Positions 8,367 to 16,617 of a DNA stretch of 39,764 nt are shown one piece after another. The notes beneath the pieces are model-generated. The model ran no database searches and had not been told where the DNA came from. It was given only the letters and a program-made list of their open reading frames with translations. The number at the start of each line of letters is the position of its first letter. Position 1 is the stretch's first letter. The DNA is taken from NCBI GenBank assembly GCA_016869145.1, contig VGEU01000019.1, positions 1 through 39,764 on the forward strand, written 5' to 3'. The stretch comes from Alphaproteobacteria bacterium. GTDB taxonomy: Bacteria; Pseudomonadota; Alphaproteobacteria; MPNO01; VGEU01. The position numbers and the translations under genes were made by a program.

Positions 8367-9386
8367 ATGAGGATCGACGGTCGACTGCTCGCGATCGCCA
8401 CCGTGCTCGCGACAGCACTCGCCATCGCGACACCGGCCGCCGGCCAACAGGCGGTGATGAAGATCGGCACCGCGACCGTCGGCGACGGCGATCAGAACAC
8501 CTGGATGGCGCGGTTCAAGGAACGGGTCGAGGCCCGCGCGCCGGGGCGGATCAGCATCCAGCTCTTCCCCGGCAGCCAGGTCGGCGACAACACGCGCATG
8601 GTCGAGGGCATCCAGCTCGGCACGCTCGAGGGCTATGTCGGCCCGACCACGGTCTCGGCGATTGCCGAACGTCGGCTCCAGATCTTCGATGCCCCCGGCG
8701 TCTTCGACGACATGCAGCACGGCCAGCGCGTGATCACCGACCCCGCGTTCCGTTCTTGGTTCCTCGCACTCGGCGAGCGGCGCAATTTCACCGGCATCTC
8801 GATGTGGGTGTCGGGCACGGCGTGCATGATCACCAAGACGCGGCCGATCCGCACGGTCGAGGACTTCCGCGGCCTCAAGATGAGCGTCCTCGCGACGCGG
8901 ATGGAGACCGAGACCATGAGCCGTCTCGGCGCCGCGGGCGTGCCGATGCCGATGGTTGACCGGCTGCACGCAATGCAGACCGGCCAGATCGACGGCACCA
9001 AGCTCGCGCTCGTCGTCGCCGACGCATTCAAGTTCTGGACCATGGGGAAGTATCTGACCGAGAGCGACGAGGTGCTGATCATCCCGCTGGTGATCGTGCA
9101 CAAGCCTTGGTTCGACAAGCTGCCCGCCGATCTCCAGGCCATCATGCGCGAGGAGGGCCGCAAGCTCGACGACGAGCTGATCGGCTACTCGACCGAGAAG
9201 CGGAAGCTCTACCGCGAGAACTGGGTGAAGAACGGCGGCGAGCTGATCCAGCTCTCGGACGCGGAGCGCAAGCGCTTCCTCGACCGACTCGCCGGCGTCG
9301 CCGATGCGGTGCTCGCCGAGAACCCCGAGGTCAAGGCCGCCTTCGACCACATGATGCCGTTCGTCGAGAAGCACCGGAAGAAATAG
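8367..9386 (+). CDS. TRAP transporter substrate-binding protein, DctP family (copy 2)
   Basis: This 339-residue protein is a tandem paralog of the preceding receptor, with near-identical blocks such as MKIGTATVGDGDQN, GSQVGDNTRM, ADAFK.WT..KYLTE and NWVKNGGELIQL. It has a Sec signal peptide (about 1-26). In copy 1 the segment after the signal-domain Gly-Leu reads LKIRVLASR, while here it reads LKMSVLATR. The Arg that normally contacts the substrate carboxylate is thus replaced by Ser, so this copy may bind a different ligand or use another Arg. It lies 38 bases after copy 1 and seven bases before a UbiD-family gene, which suggests a receptor-receptor-decarboxylase operon. Confidence 0.91.
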   Translation: MRIDGRLLAIATVLATALAIATPAAGQQAVMKIGTATVGDGDQNTWMARFKERVEARAPGRISIQLFPGSQVGDNTRMVEGIQLGTLEGYVGPTTVSAIAERRLQIFDAPGVFDDMQHGQRVITDPAFRSWFLALGERRNFTGISMWVSGTACMITKTRPIRTVEDFRGLKMSVLATRMETETMSRLGAAGVPMPMVDRLHAMQTGQIDGTKLALVVADAFKFWTMGKYLTESDEVLIIPLVIVHKPWFDKLPADLQAIMREEGRKLDDELIGYSTEKRKLYRENWVKNGGELIQLSDAERKRFLDRLAGVADAVLAENPEVKAAFDHMMPFVEKHRKK

Positions 9387-9393
9387 CGCGGTC

Positions 9394-10785
9394 ATGGCGG
9401 CGCGGACCAACGCGGCGCAGAACCTCGGCGGTTTCCTCGCGGCGAACGCCGATCTCGTCCTCCGCCTGACGCGCGCGGTCGAGCTCGCCGATGTGAGCGC
9501 GCTGATCGTCGAGGCGCGCCGTCCGGTCTTGTTCGAAAGGATCGCGGGCCATCCCGGGTGGGTGATCTGCGATCTCCTGTTCCGCGACCGCCGCGCCCAG
9601 GCGCGCGTCCTCGGCACGACGCCCGACCGCGTGCTGCCTGAGCTCGCCCGCCGCCTCGCGCTGCCTCCCCGCGCCCCGGTCATGGTCGACGACGGTCCGG
9701 TCAAGTCGGTCCGCATCGCCCGCGAGGCCGTCGATCTCCGCGCGATCCCGGCGTTCCGTCACGGCGAGAAGGACCCCGGTCCGTCGCTGATCGCGATGAT
9801 GATCATCCGCGATCCGGAAACCGGCCGGGACAATCTCTCGTTCACCCGTATCGCGGCGATCGATGCGCACCGCGCGACCGTGCTGATCGGCTCCTCGCCC
9901 CATATGCGCGCCATCCTCGCCCGCCACGAGGCGGCGGGCCGGCCGATGCCGGTCGCGCTCGTGATCGGGACGCATCCGGCCTACGAGATCATGGCGAGCT
10001 ATTCGGTGCCGACCCATCTTGAGGCGTTCGGCGAGCTCGACATGGTGGCGAATCTCCTCGACGCCCCGGTCGCGCTGGTTGCCTGCGACACGATCCCGCT
10101 CGCGGTGCCGGCCGAGGCCGAGCTCGTGATCGAAGGCGAGGTCCGGCCCAGCGAGCGCGCGCCCGACGGTCCCGGTTCGTCGCAGTTTCTCTATTATCAC
10201 CCCGGTGCCGCCGAGCAGCCGGTGTTCACCGCGACCGCGATCACGCGGCGGACGAGCCCGGTCCTCCGCCAGCACGACACGCTTCTCTACACCGACCACC
10301 AGACGCTGATCGCGCTACCGCACGAGGCGATCCTGTGGCAGCGGCTCCGCGAGCACGCCTTCCCGCTCCACGACGTGCAATACGTGCCGTGGGGCGGCAC
10401 GCTCGTCTGCGTGGTCAAGATGACACCCGAATATGACGGCCAGGTGCGCGACGTGCTCCTGATGGTGCTCGGCCAGCGCTGGCCGAACGCCAAGATGGCG
10501 CTCGCCGTCGACGACGACATCGACATCGAGGAGCTGGCCGAGCTCTTCTGGTTGATCTCGACGCGGGTCGATCCGGCGCGCGATGTCCACATCGTGCCGG
10601 ATACGCGCGGCCATCCCGCCGATCCCGGCGCACGACCGCTCGCCGAAGCGCCGCGCCGCGCCATCACCGGGAAGTGGCTGATCGATGCGACCAAGCCGCC
10701 GCTGTCGCGCGCCGCCGACCGCGCCCGCTTCGAGCGCGCGCTGCCGCCCCGCCACAAGGCCGTCCGCCTCGAGGACTATCTCTGA
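9394..10785 (+). CDS. UbiD-family decarboxylase (probable prenyl-FMN enzyme)
   Basis: UbiD-family enzymes reversibly decarboxylate aromatic or alpha,beta-unsaturated acids with a prenylated FMN made by UbiX. The protein is 463 residues. Family features include DNLSFTRIAAID (the cofactor-side segment with a conserved Arg), VALVIGTHPAYEIMAS, PAEAELVIEGEV, the metal-side segment MALAVDDDIDIEEL and the C-terminal GKWLIDATKP. The EGPFGE block seen in most members is altered to DGPGSSQF here, so substrate choice may differ. It follows the two TRAP receptors by seven bases and may act on the acid they help import. Its last ten bases overlap the convergent gene. No ubiX is present in the window. Confidence 0.88.
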   Translation: MAARTNAAQNLGGFLAANADLVLRLTRAVELADVSALIVEARRPVLFERIAGHPGWVICDLLFRDRRAQARVLGTTPDRVLPELARRLALPPRAPVMVDDGPVKSVRIAREAVDLRAIPAFRHGEKDPGPSLIAMMIIRDPETGRDNLSFTRIAAIDAHRATVLIGSSPHMRAILARHEAAGRPMPVALVIGTHPAYEIMASYSVPTHLEAFGELDMVANLLDAPVALVACDTIPLAVPAEAELVIEGEVRPSERAPDGPGSSQFLYYHPGAAEQPVFTATAITRRTSPVLRQHDTLLYTDHQTLIALPHEAILWQRLREHAFPLHDVQYVPWGGTLVCVVKMTPEYDGQVRDVLLMVLGQRWPNAKMALAVDDDIDIEELAELFWLISTRVDPARDVHIVPDTRGHPADPGARPLAEAPRRAITGKWLIDATKPPLSRAADRARFERALPPRHKAVRLEDYL

Positions 10786-11204
10786 GCCGTCCGGCGTGAC
10801 CGGGCCGCCCGGCGCGGTCCTCGCAATGGGGCGAGCATCGTCTGCTTGTGGCGACGGTGCCAGCCGTCGAACGACCAAAGTCGGGGACCGGGGCGCGCGG
10901 CGGCGCTGGCGGCAAAGGTGAGCGCGGAGATCGCGCATCCGTCGGCCGCGGTGACCCTGACGGCGATCACGCGATACTCGTCGCCCTCGTAGGCGAGGAG
11001 GCGGCGCCACCCGGCGCGGTCGATCGCGCGTGCGAGAAGGCCCGCGGTCTCCGCGCCGGGCGCGTGCACGATGACGGGATAGGGCCGGCCGATCAGCCCA
11101 ACGCGGCGCCAACCGGCGAGCCGCGCGGGCTCGATCAGGGATGCGCCGACGACGCGCGCCCGCACGTCCGCATCCATCAGCGTGCCATAGAAGAAAACGC
11201 GCAC
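10776..11204 (-). CDS. Gamma-glutamylcyclotransferase (AIG2/GGCT-like) family protein
   Basis: A 142-residue protein starting with GTG. It opens VFFYGTLMD, the YGTL substrate-binding loop typical of the GGCT/AIG2 fold, and contains YEGDEYR, whose first Glu corresponds to the catalytic Glu of gamma-glutamylcyclotransferases. These enzymes release 5-oxoproline from gamma-glutamyl compounds, but many small bacterial members have unknown substrates. The C-terminus is very basic (RGPRRAARSRR) and extends ten bases into the convergent UbiD-family gene. There is no clear operon partner, since the next minus-strand gene upstream ends about 50 bases away, at 11257. Confidence 0.82.
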   Translation of the reverse strand: MRVFFYGTLMDADVRARVVGASLIEPARLAGWRRVGLIGRPYPVIVHAPGAETAGLLARAIDRAGWRRLLAYEGDEYRVIAVRVTAADGCAISALTFAASAAARPGPRLWSFDGWHRRHKQTMLAPLRGPRRAARSRRTAQR

Positions 11205-11256
11205 CGGTCAGACCGTCACGCCGCGGCGCGCCGCTCTCTGCGGTGAGCCCACGGCG

Positions 11257-12636
11257 CTAGAACGCCGGCGGCTCGATACCGCTCCGGCGCACCTCGGCCG
11301 CGAGCGCAGCCTTGAGGCGGGAGAGCCCGGCCGCGTCCTTCGCCTCGCAGCGCGCGACGAGGACGTCCTGGGTGTTGGACGCGCGCAACAGCCACCAGCC
11401 GTCGTCGGTCATCACGCGCACGCCGTCGATGTCGTTCATCCGCGCGCCGGCTGCCTTGAGACGGTCGCGCACCTCGGTGATGACCGGGAACTTCCGCGTG
11501 TCGGAGCACGGAAAGCGGAGCTCGGGCGTCGAGACAAGCTGCGGCAGCGCGGCGCGCATCGCCGCGAGGCTCCGTTCCGAGCGCGCGAGGGAGCGGAGGA
11601 GGCGGACCGCCGCGTAGAGCGCGTCATCGTAGCCGTAATAGCGGTCGGCGAAGAAGATGTGACCGCTCATCTCGCCCGCGAGCGGCGCGCCGATCTCCTT
11701 CATCTTTGCCTTGATCAGCGAGTGCCCGGTCCGCCACATCAGCGGCTGGCCGCCGAGCTTCGCGATCGAATCGAACAGCGTCTGGCTCGCCTTCACATCG
11801 GCGATGATCGTCGCGCCCGGCTTGCCCGCGAGCACATCGGTCGCGAGCAGCACCATGAGCTGGTCGCCCCACAGGATGTGGCCCTCGGCGTCGATGACGC
11901 CGATGCGATCGCCGTCGCCGTCGAAGGCGATGCCGAGATCGCATTGCTCGGCCTTCACGGTCTGGATGAGCTGCTCGAGATATTTCGGCACCGTCGGATC
12001 GGGATGATGCGCCGGGAAGGTGCCGTCGATCCGCGCATTGAGGAGGATGTGGGTGCCGGGAAGCTTCGCCGTCACCATCTCCATCGCCCGGCCCGTCGAG
12101 CCATTGCCGGCGTCCCACGCCACCTTGAGCGCGCGGCCGGGCTCGAAATCCGCGAGGATGCGCGCGACATAGTCGTCGAGCACCGGACGCTCGGTGACCG
12201 CGCCCTTGCCGGACGCGAAGTCGCCCGCGGCCGCGAGCGCGCCGAGCCGCTTGATGTCCTCGCCGAAGAACGAGGCGTGGCCCATCATCATCTTGAAGCC
12301 GTTGTACTCGGGCGGGTTGTGCGAGCCCGAGATCATGATGCCGCCGTCGACGCCGAGGGTGTAGACGGCGTAATAGAGCATCGGCGTCGGGCCGAGGCCG
12401 ATCCGCGTGACGTCGATGCCGGCGGCGGTGAGGCCTTCGATCAGCGCCGCCTCGAGCTCGGGCGACGACAGGCGGCCGTCATAGCCGACCGCGACGCGCC
12501 GGCCGCCGCCTTGCGCGACGAAGGTGCCGAACCCGCGTCCGATCGCGCGCGCATCCGCCGGTCCCAGCGTCTTCCCGACCACGCCCCGGATGTCGTACTC
12601 GCGGAGGATCGTCGGGTCGAAGCGGTGCTGGCTCAT
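11257..12636 (-). CDS. Phosphomannomutase/phosphoglucomutase (alpha-D-phosphohexomutase)
   Basis: Interconverts hexose 6- and 1-phosphates through a phosphoserine. The protein is 459 residues, normal for the PMM/PGM family. The active-site loop reads GGIMISGSHNPPEYNG with the phosphorylated Ser at about 105. The metal loop is DGDGDRIG, a sugar-binding loop GEMSGH follows, and the phosphate-binding loop lies near the C-terminus (RASNTQDVLV). The ATG at 12636 overlaps the UDP-glucose dehydrogenase stop as ATGA, so the two are translationally coupled. With galU and ugd it completes glucose-6-P to glucose-1-P to UDP-glucose to UDP-glucuronate, feeding envelope polysaccharide. It could equally supply mannose-1-P. 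Confidence 0.93.
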   Translation of the reverse strand: MSQHRFDPTILREYDIRGVVGKTLGPADARAIGRGFGTFVAQGGGRRVAVGYDGRLSSPELEAALIEGLTAAGIDVTRIGLGPTPMLYYAVYTLGVDGGIMISGSHNPPEYNGFKMMMGHASFFGEDIKRLGALAAAGDFASGKGAVTERPVLDDYVARILADFEPGRALKVAWDAGNGSTGRAMEMVTAKLPGTHILLNARIDGTFPAHHPDPTVPKYLEQLIQTVKAEQCDLGIAFDGDGDRIGVIDAEGHILWGDQLMVLLATDVLAGKPGATIIADVKASQTLFDSIAKLGGQPLMWRTGHSLIKAKMKEIGAPLAGEMSGHIFFADRYYGYDDALYAAVRLLRSLARSERSLAAMRAALPQLVSTPELRFPCSDTRKFPVITEVRDRLKAAGARMNDIDGVRVMTDDGWWLLRASNTQDVLVARCEAKDAAGLSRLKAALAAEVRRSGIEPPAF

Positions 12637-13961
12637 TGGAAATTCTTTCTCAGGATCGGCGGACGCCCGATCGAATGATAGTCGAAGCCCGCGGTCGCGA
12701 ACTCCTCGGGCTTGTAGATGTTGCGGAGATCGACGATCACCGGCTCCTTGAGGAGCGCCCGGATGCGACGGAGGTCGAGCGCGCGGAACTCGTTCCACTC
12801 GGTGACGATGACGAGCGCGTCGGCGCCCTTCATGATGCCGTAGGCGTCGGCGCCGAATTCGACGTTCCTGAACAGATGCCGCGCCTCCTTCATGCCCTGC
12901 GGATCGAAGGCGCGCACCTTGGCGCCGAGCTCCTGGAGCCGCGGGATGATCTCGAGGCTCGGCGCCTCGCGCATGTCGTCGGTGTTGGGCTTGAAGGTGA
13001 GGCCGAGGATCGCGACGGTCTTGCCGGCGACCGAGCCGCCCGAGGCGGCGACCACGCGGTCGGCCATCAGCTCCTTGCGAGCGTCATTGACGGCGACGAC
13101 GGTCTCGATGATGCGGAGCGGCGCGCCCGCGTCGCGCGCGGTGCGCACCAGCGCGAGCGTGTCCTTCGGGAAGCACGAGCCGCCATAGCCGGGTCCGGCG
13201 TGGAGGAATTTCGAGCCGATGCGGCCATCGAGACCGATGCCGCGCGCGATATCCTGAACGTTGGCCCCGACCCGCTCGCAGAGATCGGCGATCTCGTTGA
13301 TGAAGGTGATCTTGGCGGCGAGGAACGTGTTGGCCGCGTATTTGATGAGCTCGGCCGATTCGAGCGTCGTGAACACGATCGGCGTCTCGAGGAGATAAAG
13401 CGGGCGGTAGAGCTGGCGGAGCGCCGCCGCCGCGCGCTCGGATTCGGTGCCGATCACGACCCGATCCGGGCGCATGAAGTCGTTGATCGCCGAGCCCTCG
13501 CGGAGGAACTCGGGGTTCGAGGCGACGTCGAAATCGGCATCGTGGCGCTTGGCGCGGATGATGCGGTGGACCTCGCGGCCGGTGCCGACGGGCACGGTCG
13601 ACTTGGTGACGATGACGAGATAGCCGTCGATCCGCGCCGCGATCTCCTCGGCCGCCTGGTAGACATAGGAGAGATCGGCGTGGCCGTCGCCGCGCCGGCT
13701 CGGCGTGCCGACCGCGATGAAGACGGCATCGGTGCCGCGCATCGCCTCGGCGATGTCGGTCGTGAACGAGAGGCGGCCCGCGGCAACGCCCTTGGCGACC
13801 AGCGCGTCGAGACCCGGCTCGTAGATCGGGATCTCGCCCCGGCGCAGCATCTCGATCTTGGTCGCGTCCTTGTCGAGGCAGACGACGTCGACGCCGAACT
13901 CGGCGAAGCAGGCGCCCGAGACCAGCCCGACATAGCCGGTACCCACCATCGCGATACGCAT
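12633..13961 (-). CDS. ugd: UDP-glucose 6-dehydrogenase
   Basis: Oxidises UDP-glucose twice with NAD+ to UDP-glucuronate. The protein is 442 residues. It has an N-terminal Rossmann motif GTGYVG (7-12), the STVPVGTG segment of the NAD domain, a central dimerisation helix, and the catalytic motif GPGYGGSCFPKD with the nucleophilic Cys at 263. A C-terminal UDP-binding domain begins near LGLTFKPNTDDMREAPS. It sits between galU (67 bases upstream) and the phosphohexomutase (four-base overlap), a pathway-ordered set for UDP-glucuronate. Confidence 0.96.
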   Translation of the reverse strand: MRIAMVGTGYVGLVSGACFAEFGVDVVCLDKDATKIEMLRRGEIPIYEPGLDALVAKGVAAGRLSFTTDIAEAMRGTDAVFIAVGTPSRRGDGHADLSYVYQAAEEIAARIDGYLVIVTKSTVPVGTGREVHRIIRAKRHDADFDVASNPEFLREGSAINDFMRPDRVVIGTESERAAAALRQLYRPLYLLETPIVFTTLESAELIKYAANTFLAAKITFINEIADLCERVGANVQDIARGIGLDGRIGSKFLHAGPGYGGSCFPKDTLALVRTARDAGAPLRIIETVVAVNDARKELMADRVVAASGGSVAGKTVAILGLTFKPNTDDMREAPSLEIIPRLQELGAKVRAFDPQGMKEARHLFRNVEFGADAYGIMKGADALVIVTEWNEFRALDLRRIRALLKEPVIVDLRNIYKPEEFATAGFDYHSIGRPPILRKNFQ

Positions 13962-14028
13962 GACCTTCCTCGTCTCGGTTCAACCCCCCGGCCAGTGCCG
14001 CCGGCCGGCCGATTCTCGGGGGCGATCG

Positions 14029-14910
14029 TCAAGAATGGGTTTTCAGGACGCTCTCGACGGCGGGCCGCACCTGGTCACGGAGATCGGCGCGGGCGAGCGC
14101 GAAGGCGACGTTCGCCTCGACGAAGCCCACCTTGTCGCCGCAATCGAACCGCCTTCCCTCGAAGCGGAGCCCATGGAAGGGCGCGGTCCCGATCATCTTC
14201 GCCATCGCGTCGGTGAGCTGGATCTCGTTGCCGGCGCCGCGCTCGAAGCGGGCGAGATGGGTGAAGATCGCGGGCTCGAGGATGTAGCGCCCGATGATCG
14301 AGAGCGTCGAGGGCGCCTTGGCCGGCTCCGGCTTCTCGACCAGGCCCCTGACCTCGGCGAGCCGGCCGTCGTCCTTGCCGATGTCGAGGATGCCGTAGCG
14401 GTTGGTGTGGGCGCGCGGCACATCGATCACCGCGACGAGATTGCCCCCGGTCGCGGCGCGCGCATCGACCATCTGGCGGAGGCAGGGCGTCTTCGCGAGG
14501 ACGAGATCGTCGGGGAGGAGGATCGCGAACGGCTCGTCACCGACCACCTCGCGCGCGCACCAGACGGCGTGGCCGAGACCCATCGCCTCCTGCTGGCGGG
14601 TGAAGACGATCTGGCCGGGCTTCAAGACGGTCGCCGCGATGTCGGCGAGCTCTTTCGTCTTGGCGCGGCGCTCGAGCGTCGCCTCGAGCTCGATGCCGCG
14701 GTCGAAATGGTCCTCGATCAAGGACTTGCCGCGGCTCGTCACAAACACGAAGGTCTCGATCCCCGCGGCGAGCGCCTCCTCGACCGCGTACTGGATCAGC
14801 GGCTTGTCGACGACCGGCAGCATCTCCTTGGGCATCGCCTTGGTCGCCGGCAGGAACCGGGTGCCCAGGCCCCCGATCGGGAACACCGCCTTGCGGACCC
14901 TCTCTGCCAT
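14029..14910 (-). CDS. galU: UTP-glucose-1-phosphate uridylyltransferase
   Basis: Makes UDP-glucose from UTP and glucose-1-phosphate. The protein is 293 residues, typical for GalU. The nucleotide-binding signature GGLGTRFLPATKAMPKEMLP sits at the N-terminus. It is followed by the DKPLIQYAVEEA helix, the substrate segment LPDDLVL, and VEKPEP with the conserved catalytic-region Lys. It heads the galU-ugd-phosphohexomutase group. About 160 bases of non-coding DNA with tandem repeats separate it from the J-domain gene upstream, so its promoter probably lies there. Confidence 0.96.
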   Translation of the reverse strand: MAERVRKAVFPIGGLGTRFLPATKAMPKEMLPVVDKPLIQYAVEEALAAGIETFVFVTSRGKSLIEDHFDRGIELEATLERRAKTKELADIAATVLKPGQIVFTRQQEAMGLGHAVWCAREVVGDEPFAILLPDDLVLAKTPCLRQMVDARAATGGNLVAVIDVPRAHTNRYGILDIGKDDGRLAEVRGLVEKPEPAKAPSTLSIIGRYILEPAIFTHLARFERGAGNEIQLTDAMAKMIGTAPFHGLRFEGRRFDCGDKVGFVEANVAFALARADLRDQVRPAVESVLKTHS

Positions 14911-15030
14911 TCATCCCCCTTCGCCCCGCCGACATTCGGCGCGGTCACCATCCCCGGGGCCGCGCCCTTGTGCCACGGGAGCCGCGACGCACGCAAGACG
15001 CCGAGCCTAGTCCGGCCGCCTTAACACCCC

Positions 15031-15085
15031 GGAAACGGCTGGGAAACGGCCGGTAAACCGCTGGGAAACGGCTAGGAACCGAGGA
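15031..15085. repeat. Tandem 11-bp repeat, four clear units and one degenerate
   Basis: Units begin at 15031, 15042, 15053 and 15064 and read GGAAACGGCTG, GGAAACGGCCG, GTAAACCGCTG and GGAAACGGCTA. A fifth unit, GGAACCGAGGA, starts at 15075. Periodicity is exactly 11 bp. The last bases of unit four form the stop codon of the J-domain gene (minus strand), and unit five lies inside its final codons. The array sits upstream of galU, so it could be an operator array or simply slipped-strand expansion. Confidence 0.85.
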
Positions 15086-15812
15086 GCAGGTCCTTGGCCT
15101 GGTTGATCTTGGCGGCGAGATAGGTGGAGCCGCCCTGGTCCGGGTGGTTCTTGAGCATGAGACGCCGGTGCGCCTCCTTGATCGCGTCCCGCCCGGCGCC
15201 CCGCGATAGACCCAGGATCTCGTAGGCCTCATCGACGCTCATGCCCCCCGGCGGCGGCCGTGGCCCAGACCCCGCCCCCGCCCCCGACCCCGGCTCCGCA
15301 TAGTCGCCACCGCCGGCGCCCGGACCCGCCGCCCGCCAGTCGGGGTGGATGCGGTCGAGATAGGATTCGAGCACCTGCGCCGATTGCTCGTCGCCGACGC
15401 GGGCCTCCTGCAGGAGCGCGAGCAGGTCGGAGAGCGACAGGTCCTCGAGCCGCTCGCCTCTGAAGCGGCCGTCCAGCACGGTCCCGGAGAGCGTGCCGGT
15501 GTCGTGATCGAGCCGCATGCGCAGAAAGCGCGTCTCAATATCGGACGACTGGCCGGCGGTCGGACCGCGGAAGCCCTTGGCGAGCCGGCCGATGGCCCGC
15601 CAGCGGAGAAAGACCGGCAGGAGCGCGGCGGCGAGCCCGGTGACGAGGCCGAGCCGGCCGGTCATCGCGATATAGAGGAGGCCGAGGCCGCCGGCGGCGA
15701 TGCCGCCCCATTTGAGCACGCGGACGAGCATCTTCGGGTCGGCGTTCGCCAGCCCGCGCAGGATCAGGATGACGCCGAGGATGACCGCGATCGCGAGGAT
15801 GAAATAGGGCAT
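15072..15812 (-). CDS. Membrane-anchored DnaJ-domain protein
   Basis: A 246-residue protein with two or three N-terminal hydrophobic segments (about 2-20, 34-50 and 55-70), so it is anchored in the inner membrane. A middle region (about 80-160) of unknown fold follows, then a Gly/Pro/Ala-rich flexible stretch (165-190), and a C-terminal J-domain (about 192-246) with the HPD tripeptide (KNHPDQGG) that stimulates DnaK ATPase. The layout, with the J-domain at the C-terminus, resembles the TIM14/DjlA-like membrane J-proteins common in alphaproteobacteria. Which client it recruits DnaK to is unknown. It lies 24 bases downstream of the VWA gene, suggesting an operon. Confidence 0.85.
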   Translation of the reverse strand: MPYFILAIAVILGVILILRGLANADPKMLVRVLKWGGIAAGGLGLLYIAMTGRLGLVTGLAAALLPVFLRWRAIGRLAKGFRGPTAGQSSDIETRFLRMRLDHDTGTLSGTVLDGRFRGERLEDLSLSDLLALLQEARVGDEQSAQVLESYLDRIHPDWRAAGPGAGGGDYAEPGSGAGAGSGPRPPPGGMSVDEAYEILGLSRGAGRDAIKEAHRRLMLKNHPDQGGSTYLAAKINQAKDLLLGS

Positions 15813-15836
15813 CGGCGCCGCCGTCCCCGCGCAACC

Positions 15837-16544
15837 TCAGCGTACCTGGGAGATCAGGAGCGGCACCTGGCCGCCGGTGCGCTTGCCGAAATCCTCGAGC
15901 GCGCGCCGTCCGCCCGCGGCATAGACGGCGACCGCCTTGAGGAGATCGCGGAGCTGGCGCGCCGAGGACCCGTCGAAGGAGCAATAGGCGCCGTTGGTCA
16001 GCCGCGCGATCTGGCGGAAGGCGCGTGTCGCGATCGGCTCGGCACCCTCCTGGAACATGAACGCCGGCACGCCGAGGACGCCGAGCTTGCCGGCGATGTG
16101 ACAGAGAACGTCGACGTCCTCCTCCATGCAGTCGCCGACGAAGACGAGCGCATTGACGCGCCGCTTCTCCGTCTCGCGCAGGCAATGCGACAGGATCTTC
16201 TCGATCTGGGTCTGGCCGCCGAGGCATTTGACGCCGGTCATGCGGCGGATGAGGTCGGCGGCGTTGTCGACCCACGGGCTTGTCCGGCACTCGCCGAAGC
16301 CGCGGTAGAAGACGAGCTGCACCTCGAGCCCACCGAGCGCCGCAGTCTCCTGGAACATCTCGCTCTGGAGCTGGCAGGCGCGGTCCCAGGTCGGCTCGCG
16401 GCTGGCCGTCGCGTCCATGCCGAACATCAGCCGGCCCTTGCCGCCGGACGGCCGCACCGTCGGCATGCGCGCGATCCTGTCGAGGAAGTCCTTCACCTCG
16501 GCCGTCTTGGCCTTGGCGGGAAGCTTGTCGTCATTGCCGCTCAT
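15837..16544 (-). CDS. VWA-domain protein
   Basis: A 235-residue protein that is essentially one von Willebrand factor A domain. The start chosen is the ATG at 16544 (MSGNDDKLP). Longer in-frame translations run back into the oxidoreductase gene and are not credible. The metal site motif is DATAS (LMFGMDATASRE), a DxTxS form of the usual DxSxS MIDAS motif. A conserved Thr (GGQTQ) and Asp (FVGDCMEED) follow at the spacing expected for MIDAS loops 2 and 3. There is no signal peptide, so it is cytoplasmic. It is followed by the membrane J-domain gene. Such VWA proteins are usually scaffolds or metal-dependent assembly factors. Confidence 0.82.
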   Translation of the reverse strand: MSGNDDKLPAKAKTAEVKDFLDRIARMPTVRPSGGKGRLMFGMDATASREPTWDRACQLQSEMFQETAALGGLEVQLVFYRGFGECRTSPWVDNAADLIRRMTGVKCLGGQTQIEKILSHCLRETEKRRVNALVFVGDCMEEDVDVLCHIAGKLGVLGVPAFMFQEGAEPIATRAFRQIARLTNGAYCSFDGSSARQLRDLLKAVAVYAAGGRRALEDFGKRTGGQVPLLISQVR

Positions 16545-16617
16545 GGCACCATCCTCAACCCCTGAGATAGTGTGCCGCCCCCCGCGAACTAGACCCTGCT
16601 CCGCATGAGGTTCGACG

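Noticed and set aside
12637-12798. N-terminal extension of the phosphohexomutase into ugd
   Set aside because: The ATG at 12636 overlaps the ugd stop as ATGA and aligns with the start of the family. The extension is an out-of-frame reading of ugd.
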